Of a stretch of 64,000 nt of DNA, positions 50,401-62,400 are shown piece by piece. Below the pieces are notes generated by a model. The model saw nothing but the letters and a program-made list of their open reading frames with translations. It made no database searches and was not told the DNA's origin. The position numbers and the translations under genes were made by a program. The stretch lies in contig JAJTWR010000305.1 of assembly GCA_021613335.1 (NCBI GenBank), forward strand, positions 1,667,501-1,731,500. Reading direction: 5' to 3'. The first letter of the stretch is position 1. Every line of letters starts with the position of its first letter. Source of the stretch: Whitmania pigra (Eukaryota; Annelida; Clitellata; Hirudinida; Haemopidae).

Positions 50401-53400
50401 ATCCACTCTTATCTTACCTCCGGGCTTAAGTTCTTGATCGTCTTTGAACCTATTTACAATATCATGCTCAAATAAATTATTTAAGATACGATAATAGTTT
50501 TTATGTTTGTGTAATTTTTAGATTAACGCAAATGATTAAATGAAGTAGAAAAAATGCAATCTTCAAGAAAAAAACAATGTAATGGCAAATTTAAATATAA
50601 TTTTAATGTAATAACTTAGAGCAGAGTACAACGCCAAAGCAATGGAATGGCAACGCACCAAGTCACTTCTGGTTGAGGGACTCCGGTGGCAGTGATATCA
50701 AGCTTGACCTTTTGGCCTTCCTTGACATCTTTGTCGCCTGGTTTCTTACCAACTGCGGGTGCTTCCTTCCTCTCTGTAAATTCAATACACAATTCCATAA
50801 TGTTGTAAAACATAATTTTAATATGGTTTAACGATAAACACAAGCGCTAATACGCAAATAGGGAAAGACTGAGGACAAACCAGTGACTTGAACGTTTGCC
50901 GAACATTCAGAGGAAGTTCCACATGGCGATGTGACGACAACTTTGTACACCCCAGACGATTTCATTGTAACTCCAGGTACGGTAAGAATGCAGTTGTTAT
51001 CCTCTCTAGATATTTTTCTTTGAGGAGTGGATACAATTTCCAAGTTATCTCTGTCGAAAAAAAAATGTCGATATAAATTCAAATAATTCGTAAAAATTTT
51101 CGAAAGAAAGATATAAAAGAAACACACTTGAACCAAGAAATTTTCAAGCCAGGAACATCTGCAACTTCAACCTTAAGAACAAGGTTCTCCTTTTCTTGAA
51201 TAACCTATACATCAAATAAGAGGAATATTAAATAGAAATTTAAAAAATAGCTAAACAACAAAATGAAATACAAAGGACAAAATAAAGTAACAAACCAAAT
51301 CGTTGAAAGAAGTGGCAATCAGGCTAGGTTTAACAGAGAAATCGACAACGTCTTCAATTTTTTCTGAGAGTTTTTCAGTGACAGGGGCTTCAGCAGAAAT
51401 CTCCTCGTTTAAAGGCTTTTGATCCGCAATTTTGGTTTCTTCCTGTTGAACCTGTTCTTCAGCAACTGGAGCTTCATGGACAACTTGTTCTTCCTTTGGA
51501 GCTTCTTCAGTTGGAGCAAGAGTTTCTGTGACCAATGCTTCTTGATCAACAGTTTCAGTTGGAACTGCTTCTTCAACCTGAACTTGCTCTTCCGAGACTG
51601 GTACTTCAGCAGTAACCTCCTCGGTAACAGGCTGTTCTTTTGGAGCCTCCTCCGTTACCACTTCAGTTGCTGAAACCTCTTCAGGCTTTTGTTCCTCGAT
51701 CTTGGTTTCTTCTTGTTGAACCTGTTCTTCAGCAACTGAAGCTTCATGGACAACTTGTTCTTCCTTTGGAGCTTCTTCAGTTGGAGCAGGAGTTTCTGTG
51801 ACCAATGCTTCTTGATCAACAGTTTCAGTTGAAACTGCTTCTTCAACCTGAACTTGCTCTTCCGAGACTGGTACTTCAGCAGTAACCTCCTCGGTAACAG
51901 GCTGTTCTTTTGGAGCCTCCTCCGTTACCATTTCAGTTGCTGAAACCTCTTCAGGCTTTTGTTCCTCGATCTTGGTTTCTTCTTGTTGAACCTGTTCTTC
52001 AGCAACTGGAGCTTCATGGACAACTTGTCCTTCCTTTGGAGCTTCTTCGGTTGGAGCAAGAGTTTCTGTGACCAATGCTTCTTGATCAACAGTTTCAGTT
52101 GAAACTGCTTCTTCAACCTGAACTTGCTCTTCCGAGACTGGTACTTCAGCAGTAACCTCCTCGGTAACAGGCTGTTCTTTTGGAGCCTCCTCCGTTACCT
52201 TTCAGTTGCTGAAACCTCTTCAGGCTTTTGTTCCTCGATCTTGGTTTCTTCTTGTTGAACCTGTTCTTCAGCAACTGGAGCTTCATGGACAACTTGTCCT
52301 TCCTTTGGAGCTTCTTCGGTTGGAGCAAGAGTTTCTGTGACCAATGCTTCCTGATCAACAGTTTCAGTTGGAACTGCTTCTTCAACCTGAACTTGCTCTT
52401 CCGAGACTGGTACTTCAGCAGTAACCTCCTCGGTAACAGGCTGTTCCTTTGGAGCCTCCTCCGTTACCACTTCAGTTGCTGAAACCTCTTCAGGCTTTTG
52501 TTCCTCGATCTTGGTTTCTTCTTGTTGAACCTGTTCTTCAGCAACTGGAGCTTCATGGACAACTTGTCCTTCCTTTGGAGCTTCTTCGGTTGGAGCAGGA
52601 GTTTCTGTGACCAATGCTTCTTGATCAACAGTTTCAGTTGAAACTGCTTCTTCAACCTGAACTTGCTCTTCCGAGACTGGTACTTCAGCAGTAACCTCCT
52701 CGGTAACAGGCTGTTCTTTTGGAGCCTCCTCCGTTACCATTTCAGTTGCTGAAACCTCTTCAGGCTTTTGTTCCTCGATCTTGGTTTCTTCTTGTTGAAC
52801 CTGTTCTTCAGCAACTGGAGCTTCATGGACAACTTGTCCTTCCTTTGGAGCTTCTTCGGTTGGAGCAAGAGTTTCTGTGACCAATGCTTCCTGATCAACA
52901 GTTTCAGTTGGAACTGCTTCTTCAACCTGAACTTGCTCTTCCGAGACTGGTACTTCAGCAGTAACCTCCTCGGTAACAGGCTGTTCTTTTGGAGCCTCCT
53001 CCGTTACTACTTCAGTTGCTGAAACCTCTTCAGGCTTTTGTTCCTCGATCTTGGTTTCTTCTTGTTGAACCTGTTCTTCAGCAACTGGAGCTTCATGGAC
53101 AACTTGTTCTTCCTTTGGAGCTTCTTCAGTTGGAGCAGGAGTTTCTGTGACCAATGCTTCCTGATCAACAGTTTCAGTTGGAACTGCTTCTTCAACCTGA
53201 ACTTGCTCTTCCGAGACTGGTACTTCAGCAGTAACCTCCTCGGTAACAGGCTGTTCCTTTGGAGCCTCCTCCGTTACAACTTCAGTTGCTGAAACCTCTT
53301 CAGGCTTTTGTTCCTCGATCTTGGTTTCTTCTTGTTGAACCTGTTCTTCAGCAACTGGAGCTTCATGGACAACTTGTTCTTCCTTTGGAGCTTCTTCAGT

Positions 53401-56400
53401 TGGAGCAGGAGTTTCTGTGACCAATGCTTCCTGATCAACAGTTTCAGTTGAAACTGCTTCTTCAACCTGAACTTGCTCTTCCGAGACTGGTACTTCAGCA
53501 GTAACCTCCTCGGTAACAGGCTGTTCTTTTGGAGCCTCTTCCGTTACCATTTCAGTTGCTGAAACCTCTTCAGGCTTTTGTTCCTCGATCTTGGTTTCTT
53601 CTTGTTGAACCTGTTCTTCAGCAACTGGAGCTTCATGGACAACTTGTCCTTCCTTTGGAGCTTCTTCGGTTGGAGCAAGAGTTTCTGTGACCAATGCTTC
53701 TTGATCAACAGTTTCAGTTGGAACTGCTTCTTCAACCTGAACTTGCTCTTCCGAGACTGGTACTTCAGCAGTAACCTCCTCGGTAACAGGCTGTTCTTTT
53801 GGAGCCTCCTCCGTTACCATTTCAGTTGCTGAAACCTCTTCAGGCTTTTGTTCCTCGATCTTGGTTTCTTCTTGTTGAACCTGTTCTTCAGCAACTGGAG
53901 CTTCATGACAACTTGTCCTTCCTTTGGAGCTTCTTCGGTTGGAGCAAGAGTTTCTGTGACCAATGCTTCCTGATCAACAGTTTCAGTTGGAACTGCTTCT
54001 TCTCAACCTGAACTTGCTCTTCCGAGACTGGTACTTCAGCAGTAACCTCCTCGGTAACAGGCTGTTCCTTTGGAGCCTCCTCCGTTACACTTCAGTTGCT
54101 GAAACCTCTTCAGGCTTTTGTTCCTCGATCTTGGTTTCTTCTTGTTGAACCTGTTCTTCAGCAACTGGAGCTTCATGGACAACTTGTTCTTCCTTTGGAG
54201 CTTCTTCAGTTGGAGCAGGAGTTTCTGTGACCAATGCTTCTTGATCAACAGTTTCAGTTGGAACTGCTTCTTCAACCTGAACTTGCTCTTCCGAGACTGG
54301 TACTTCAGCAGTAACCTCCTCGGTAACAGGCTGTTCTTTTGGAGCCTCCTCCGTTACCATTTCAGTTGCTGAAACCTCTTCAGGCTTTTGTTCCTCGATC
54401 TTGGTTTCTTCTTGTTGAACCTGTTCTTCAGCAACTGGAGCTTCATGGACAACTTGTCCTTCCTTTGGAGCTTCTTCGGTTGGAGCAAGAGTTTCTGTGA
54501 CCAATGCTCCTGATCAACAGTTTCAGTTGGAACTGCTTCTTCAACCTGAACTTGCTCTTCCGAGACTGGTACTTCAGCAGTAACCTCCTCGGTAACAGGC
54601 TGTTCTTTTGGAGCCTCCTCCGTTACTACTTCAGTTGCTGAAACCTCTTCAGGCTTTTGTTCCTCGATCTTGGTTTCTTCTTGTTGAACCTGTTCTTCAG
54701 CAACTGGAGCTTCATGGACAACTTGTTCTTCCTTTGGAGCTTCTTCAGTTGGAGCAGGAGTTTCTGTGACCAATGCTTCTTGATCAACAGTTTCAGTTGG
54801 AACTGCTTCTTCAACCTGAACTTGCTCTTCCGAGACTGGTACTTCAGCAGTAACCTCCTCGGTAACAGGCTGTTCCTTTGGAGCCTCCTCCGTTACTACT
54901 TCAGTTGCTGAAACCTCTTCAGGCTTTTGTTCCTCGATCTTGGTTTCTTCTTGTTGAACCTGTTCTTCAGCAACTGGAGCTTCATGAACAACTTGTTCTT
55001 CCTTTGGAGCTTCTCAGTTGGAGCAGAGTTTCTGTGACCAATGCTTCCTGATCAACAGTTTCAGTTGAAACTGCTTCTTCAACCTGAACTTGCTCTTCCG
55101 AGACTGGTACTTCAGCAGTAACCTCCTCGGTAACAGGCTGTTCCTTTGGAGCCTCCTCCGTTACCATTTCAGTTGCTGAAACCTCTTCAGGCTTTTGTTC
55201 CTCGATCTTGGTTTCTTCTTGTTGAACCTGTTCTTCAGCAACTGGAGCTTCATGACAACTTGTCCTTCCTTTGGAGCTTCTTCGGTTGGAGCAAGAGTTT
55301 CTGTGACCAATGCTTCCTGATCAACAGTTTCAGTTGGAACTGCTTCTTCAACCTGAACTTGCTCTTCCGAGACTGGTACTTCAGCAGTAACCTCCTCGGT
55401 AACAGGCTGTTCCTTTGGAGCCTCCTCCGTTACTACTTCAGTTGCTGAAACCTCTTCAGGCTTTTGTTCCTCGATCTTGGTTTCTTCTTGTTGAACCTGT
55501 TCTTCAGCAACTGGAGCTTCATGAACAACTTGTTCTTCCTTTGGAGCTTCTTCGGTTGGAGCAAGAGTTTCTGTGACCAATGCTTCCTGATCAACAGTTT
55601 CAGTTGGAACTGCTTCTTCAACCTGAACTTGCTCTTCCGAGACTGGTACTTCAGCAGTAACCTCCTCGGTAACCGGCTGTTCCTTTGGAGCCTCCTCCGT
55701 TACTACTTCAGTTGCTGAAACCTCTTCAGGGTTTTGTTCCTCGATCTTGGTTTCTTCTTGTTGAACCTGTTCTTCAGCAACTGGAGCTTCATGAACAACT
55801 TGTTCTTCCTTTGGAGCTTCTTCAGTTGGAGCAGGAGTTTCTGTGACCAATGCTTCCTGATCAACAGTTTCAGTTGGAACTGCTTCTTCAACCTGAACTT
55901 GCTCTTCCGAGACTGGTACTTCAGCAGTAACCTCCTCGGTAACAGGCTGTTCCTTTGGAGCCTCCTCCGTTACTACTTCAGTTGCTGAAACCTCTTCAGG
56001 CTTTTGTTCCTCGATCTTGGATTCTTCTTGTTGAACCTGTTCTTCAGCAACTGGAGCTTCATGAACAACTTGTTCTTCCTTTGGAGCTTCTTCAGTTGGA
56101 GCAGGAGTTTCTGTGACCAATGCTTCCTGATCAACAGTTTCAGTTGGAACTGCTTCTTCAACCTGAACTTGCTCTTCCGAGACTGGTACTTCAGCAGTAA
56201 CCTCCTCGGTAACAGGCTGTTCTTTTGGAGCCTCCTCCGTTACCATTTCAGTTGCTGAAACCTCTTCAGGCTTTTGTTCCTCGATCTTGGTTTCTTCTTG
56301 TTGAACCTGTTCTTCAGCAAACTGGACTTCATGGACAACTTGTCTTCCTTTGGAGCTTCTTCGGTGGAGCAAGAGTTTCTGTGACCAATGCTTCCTGATC

Positions 56401-59400
56401 AACAGTTTCAGTTGGAACTGCTTCTTCAACCTGAACTTGCTCTTCCGAGACTGGTACTTCAGCAGTAACCTCCTCGGTAACAGTCTGTTCTTTTGGAGCC
56501 TCCTCCGTTACCAATTCAGTTGCTGAAACCTTCAGGCTTTTGTTCCTCGATCTTGGTTTCTTCTTGTTGAACCTGTTCTTCAGCAACTGGAGCTTCATGA
56601 CAACTTGTTCTTCCTTGGAGCTTCTTCGGTTCAGCAGAGAGCTGGCGTTTCTGGTGACCAATGCTTCTTGATCAACAGTTTCAGTTGGAAGCTGCTTCTT
56701 CAACCTGAACTTGCTCTTCCGACACTGGTACTTCAGCAGTAACCTCCTCTGTAACAGTCTGTTCCTTTGGAGCCTCCTCCGATTACTACTTCAGTTGCTG
56801 AAACCTCTTCAGGCTTTTGTTCCTCGATCTTGATTCTTCCTGTTGAACCTGTTCTTCAGCAACTGGAGCTTCATGAACAACTTGCTCTTCCTTTGGAGCT
56901 TCTTCAGTTGGAGCTGGCGTTTCGGTGACCAATGCTTCTGATCAACAGTTTCACTGGAACTGCTCTTCAACCTGAACTTGCTCTTCCGAGACTGGAACTT
57001 CAGCAGTAACCTCCTCGGTAACAGTCTGTTCTTTTGGAGCCTCCTCGATTACGAATTCCATTGCTGAAACCTCTTCAGGCTTTTGTTCCTCGATCTTGTT
57101 CTGTCCTGTTGAACCTGTTCATCAGCAATTTCAACTTCATGGACAATTTGCTCTTCTTTAGGAGTTTCTTGCAGTAGCAGCTGGCGTTTCGGTGACCACA
57201 ACTTCTTGTTCGATCGTCTCAACTGGAGCTGCCTCATCTTGTTGAAATTGTTCCTCTGACACTGGAACTTCAGCAGTAATCTCCTCTGTAACAGTCTGTT
57301 CTTTTGGAGCTACCTCGATGACGAATTCCATTGCCGAAAATTCTTCAGGCTTTTGTTCCTCGATCTTGATCTGTTCCTGTTGAACCTGTTCATCAGCAAT
57401 TTCAACTTCATGGACAATTTGCTCTTCTTTAGGAGTTTCTTCAGTAGCAGCTGGCGTTTCGGTGACCACAACTTCTTGTTCGATCGTCTCAACTGGAGCT
57501 GCCTCTTCTTGTTGAATTTGTTCCTCTGACACTGGAACCTCAGCAGTAACCTCCTCTGTAACAGTCTGTTCTTTTGGAGCTTCCTCGATGACGAATTCCA
57601 TTGCTGAAAGCTCTTCAGGCTTTTGTTCCTCGATCTTGATCTGTTCCTGTTGAACCTGTTCATCAGCAATTTCAACTTCATGGACAATTTGCTCTTCTTT
57701 AGGAGTTTCTCAGTAGCAGCTGGCGTTTCGGTGACCACAACTTCTTGTTCAATCGTCTCAACTGGAGCTGCTTCTTCTTGTTGAACTTGTTCCTCTGACA
57801 CTGGTACTTCAGCAGTAACCTCCTCTGTAACAGTCTGTTCTTTTGGAGCTTCCTCGATGACGAATTCCATTGCTGAAAATTCTTCAGGCTTTTGTTCCTC
57901 GATCTTGATCTGTTCCTGTTGAACCTGTTCATCAGCAATTTCAACTTCATGGACAATTTGCTCTTCTTTAGGAGTTTCTTCAGTAGCAGCTGGCGTTTCG
58001 GGACCACAACTTCTTGTTCGATCGTCTCAACTGGAGCTGCCTCTTCTTGTTGAACTTGTTCTCTGACACTGGAACCTCAGCAGTAACCTCCTCTGTAACA
58101 GTCTGTTCTTTTGGAGCTTCCTCGATGACGAATTCCATTGCTGAAAGCTCTTCAGGCTTTTGTTCCTCGATCTTGATCTGTTCCTGTTGAACCTGTTCAT
58201 CAGCAATTTCAACTTCATGGACAATTTGCTCTTCTTTAGGAGTTTCTGCAGTAGCAGCTGGCGTTTCGGTGACCACAACTTCTTGTTCAATCGTCTCAAC
58301 TGGAGCTGCTTCTTCTTGTTGAACTTGTTCCTCTGACACTGGAACTTCAGCAGTAACCTCCTCTGTAACAGTCTGTTCTTTTGGAGCTTCCTCGATGACG
58401 AATTCCATTGCTGAAAGCTCTTCAGGCTTTTGTTCCTCGATCTTGATCTGTTCCTGTTGAACCTGTTCATCAGCAATTTCAACTTCATGGACAATTTGCT
58501 CTTCTTTAGGAGTTTCTGCAGTAGCAGCTGGCGTTTCGGTGACCACAACTTCTTGTTCAATCGTCTCAACTGGAGCTGCTTCTTCTTGTTGAACTTGTTC
58601 CTCTGACACTGGAACTTCAGCAGTAACCTCCTCTGTAACAGTCTGTTCTTTTGGAGCTTCCTCGATGACGAATTCCATTGCTGAAAATTCTTCAGGCTTT
58701 TGTTCCTCGATCTTGATCTGTTCCTGTTGAACCTGTTCATCAGCAATTTCAACTTCATGGACAATTTGCTCTTCTTTAGGAGTTTCTTCAGTAGCAGCTG
58801 GCGTTTCGGTGACCACAACTTCTTGTTCGATCGTCTCAACTGGAGCTGCCTCATCTTGTTGAACTTGTTCCTCTGACACTGGAACTTCAGCAGTAATCTC
58901 CTCTGTAACAGTCTGTTCTTTTGGAGCTTCCTCGATAACGAATTCCATTGCTGAAAGCTCTTCAGGCTTTTGTTCCTCGATCTTGATCTGTTCCTGTTGA
59001 ACCTGTTCATCGGCAATTTCAACTTCATGGACAATTTGCTCTTCTTTAGGAGTTTCTTCAGTAGCAGCTGGCGTTTCAGTGACCACAACTTCTTGTTCGA
59101 TCGTCTCAACTGGAGCTGCCTCTTCTTGTTGAATTTGTTCCTCTGACATTGGAACCTCAGCAGTAACCTTCTCTGTAACAGTCTGTTCTTTTGGAGCTTC
59201 CTCGATGACGAATTCCATTGCTGAAAATTCTTCAGGCTTTTGTTCCTCGATCTTGATCTGTTCCTGTTGAACCTGTTCATCAGCAATTTCAACTTCATGG
59301 ACAATTTGCTCTTCTTTAGGAGTTTCTTCAGTAGCAGCTGGCGTTTCGGTGACCACAACTTCTTGTTCAATCGTCTCAACTGGAGCTGCCTCTTCTTGTT

Positions 59401-62400
59401 GAATTTGTTCCTCTGACATTGGAACTTCAGCAGTAATCTCCTCTGTAACAGTCTGTTCTTTTGGAGCTTCCTCGATAACGAATTCCATTGCTGAAAGCTC
59501 TTCAGGCTTTTGTTCCTCGATCTTGATCTGTTCCTGTTGAACCTGTTCATCGGCAATTTCAACTTCATGGACAATTTGCTCTTCTTTAGGAGTTTCTTCA
59601 GTAGCAGCTGGCGTTTCGCTGACCACAACCTCTTGTTCGATCGTCTCAACTGGAGCTGCCTCTTCTTGTTGAATTTGTTCCTCTGACATTGGAACCTCAG
59701 CAGTAACTGGAGTAACCTCCTCTGTAACAGTCTGTTCTTTTGGAGCTTCCTCGATGACGAATTCCATTGCTGAAAGCTCTTCAGGCTTTTGTTCCTCGAT
59801 CTTGATCTGTTCCTGTTGAACCTGTTCATCGGCAATTTCAACTTCATGGACAATTTGCTCTTCTTTAGGAGTTTCTTCAGTAGCAGCTGGCGTTTCGGTG
59901 ACCACAACTTCTTGTTCGATCGTCTCAACTGGAGCTGCCTCTTCTTGTTGAATTTGTTCCTCTGACATTGGAACCTCAGCAGTAACTTCCTCTGTAACAG
60001 TCTGTTCTTTTGGAGCTTCCTCGATGACGAATTCCAATGCTGAAAATTCTTCAGGCTTTTGATCCTCGATCTTGATCTGTTCCTGTTGAACCTGTTCATC
60101 AGCAATTTCAACTTCATGGACAATTTGCTCGTCTTTAGAAGTTTCTTCAGTAGCAGCTGGCGTTTCGGTGACCACAACTTCTTGTTCGATCGTCTCAACT
60201 GGAGCTGCCTCTTCTTGTTGAATTTGTTCCTCTGACATTGGAACCTCAGCAGTAACCTCCTCTGTAACAGTCTGTTCTTTTGGAGCTTCCTCGATGACGA
60301 ATTCTAATGCTGAAAATTCTTCAGTCTTTTGATCCTCGATCTTGATCTGTTCCTGTTGAACCTGTTCATCAGCAATTTCAACTTCATGGACAATTTGCTC
60401 GTCTTTAGAAGTTTCTTCAGTAGCAGCTGGCGTTTCGGTGACCACAACTTCTTGTTCAATCGTCTCAACTGGAGCTGCCTCTTCTTGTTGAACTTGTTCC
60501 TCTGACACTGGAACTTCAGCAGTAATCTCCTCTGTAACAGTCTGTTCTTTTGGAGCTTCCTCGATAACGAATTCCATTGCTGAAAGCTCTTCAGGCTTTT
60601 GTTCCTCGATCTTGATCTGTTCCTGTTGAACCTGTTCATCGGCAATTTCAACTTCATGGACAATTTGCTCTTCTTTAGGAGTTTCTTCAGTAGCAGCTGG
60701 CGTTTCAGTGACCACAACTTCTTGTTCGATCGTCTCAACTGGAGCTGCCTCTTCTTGTTGAATTTGTTCCTCTGACATTGGAACCTCAGCAGTAACCTTC
60801 TCTGTAACAGTCTGTTCTTTTGGAGCTTCCTCGATGACGAATTCCAATGCTGAAAATTCTTCAGGCTTTTGATCCTCGATCTTGATCTGTTCCTGTTGAA
60901 CCTGTTCATCAGCAATTTCAACTTCATGGACAATTTGCTCGTCTTTAGAAGTTTCTTCAGTAGCAGCTGGCGTTTCGGTGACCACAACTTCTTGTTCAAT
61001 CGTCTCAACTGGAGCTGCCTCTTCTTGTTGAACTTGTTCCTCTGACATTGGAACTTCAGCAGTAATCTCCTCTGTAACAGTCTGTTCTTTTGGAGCTTCC
61101 TCGATAACGAATTCCATTGCTGAAAGCTCTTCAGGCTTTTGTTCCTCGATCTTGATCTGTTCCTGTTGAACCTGTTCATCGGCAATTTCAACTTCATGGA
61201 CAATTTGCTCTTCTTTAGGAGTTTCTTCAGTAGCAGCTGGCGTTTCGCTGACCACAACTTCTTGTTCGATCGTCTCAACTGGAGCTGCCTCTTCTTGTTG
61301 AATTTGTTCCTCTGACATTGGAACCTCAGCAGTAACCTCCTCTGTAACAGTCTGTTCTTTTGGAGCTTCCTCGATGACGAATTCAATTGCTGAAAGCTCT
61401 TCAGGCTTTTGTTCCTCGATCTTGATCTGTTCCTGTTGAACCTGTTCATCGGCAATTTCAACTTCATGGACAATTTGCTCTTCTTTAGGAGTTTCTTCAG
61501 TAGCAGCTGGCGTTTCGGTGACCACAACTTCTTGTTCGATCGTCTCAACTGGAGCTGCCTCTTCTTGTTGAATTTGTTCCTCTGACATTGGAACCTCAGC
61601 AGTAACTTCCTCTGTAGCAGTCTGTTCTTTTGGAGCTTCCTCGATGACGAATTCCAATGCTGAAAATTCTTCAGGCTTTTGATCCTCGATCTTGATCTGT
61701 TCCTGTTGAACCTGTTCATCAGCAATTTCAACTTCATGGACAATTTGCTCGTCTTTAGAAGTTTCTTCAGTAGCAGCTGGCGTTTCGGTGACCACAACTT
61801 CTTGTTCGATCGTCTCAACTGGAGCTGCCTCTTCTTGTTGAACTTGTTCCTCTGACATTGGAACCTCAGCAGTAACCTCCTCTGTAACAGTCTGGTTTTT
61901 TGGAGCTTCCTCAATGACGAATTCCAATGCTGAAACCTTTCATGCTCAACATGCTCTTCCTTTGGAGTTTCTTCAGTTACAGTATGAGTTTCGGTTATGA
62001 TTACTTGTTGATGAATTTGTTCGTGTTTTAGTAATTCTCTCACGTGCATGCCTCTAAATGCTGCTTGTATTTTCGTTGCTGCCTGCTCTGTTGTCAGTTC
62101 TGGTTTATGCTTTTTCACTTCATCTTTAGCAGTGTATGTCAATATGGGTATATTTTCTTTTGTAATTTGTAATTGTGCAGTTTGGATATCTTTTACATCG
62201 TCATGACTTTTATCTTCTATGTGGATAATCGCTAATTCCTCTGTGTGTGTTATCCCTTTTGTTTCTTTTTCTAATTCTTGTGTTAGTGCAAATTCGTTAC
62301 TGGTCGTCATTTCCTGTGTATTACTCTCTTGTTGAGGCAGCACGGTTGCTAACTGTTGGTCTGTGTTTACTTCTGATTCTTCAATTCCTTCGGTCGATGG

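Noticed and set aside
51419..56258. Repeated plus-strand 84-codon hydrophobic frames (FFLLNLFFSNWSF type)
   Set aside because: They recur every 270 bp as the antisense shadow of the acidic repeat; not independent genes or membrane proteins.
51400..61936. 270-bp direct repeats as a CRISPR-like or satellite array
   Set aside because: No spacers; the units are coding, in phase with the flanking Ig exons, and the genome is eukaryotic.
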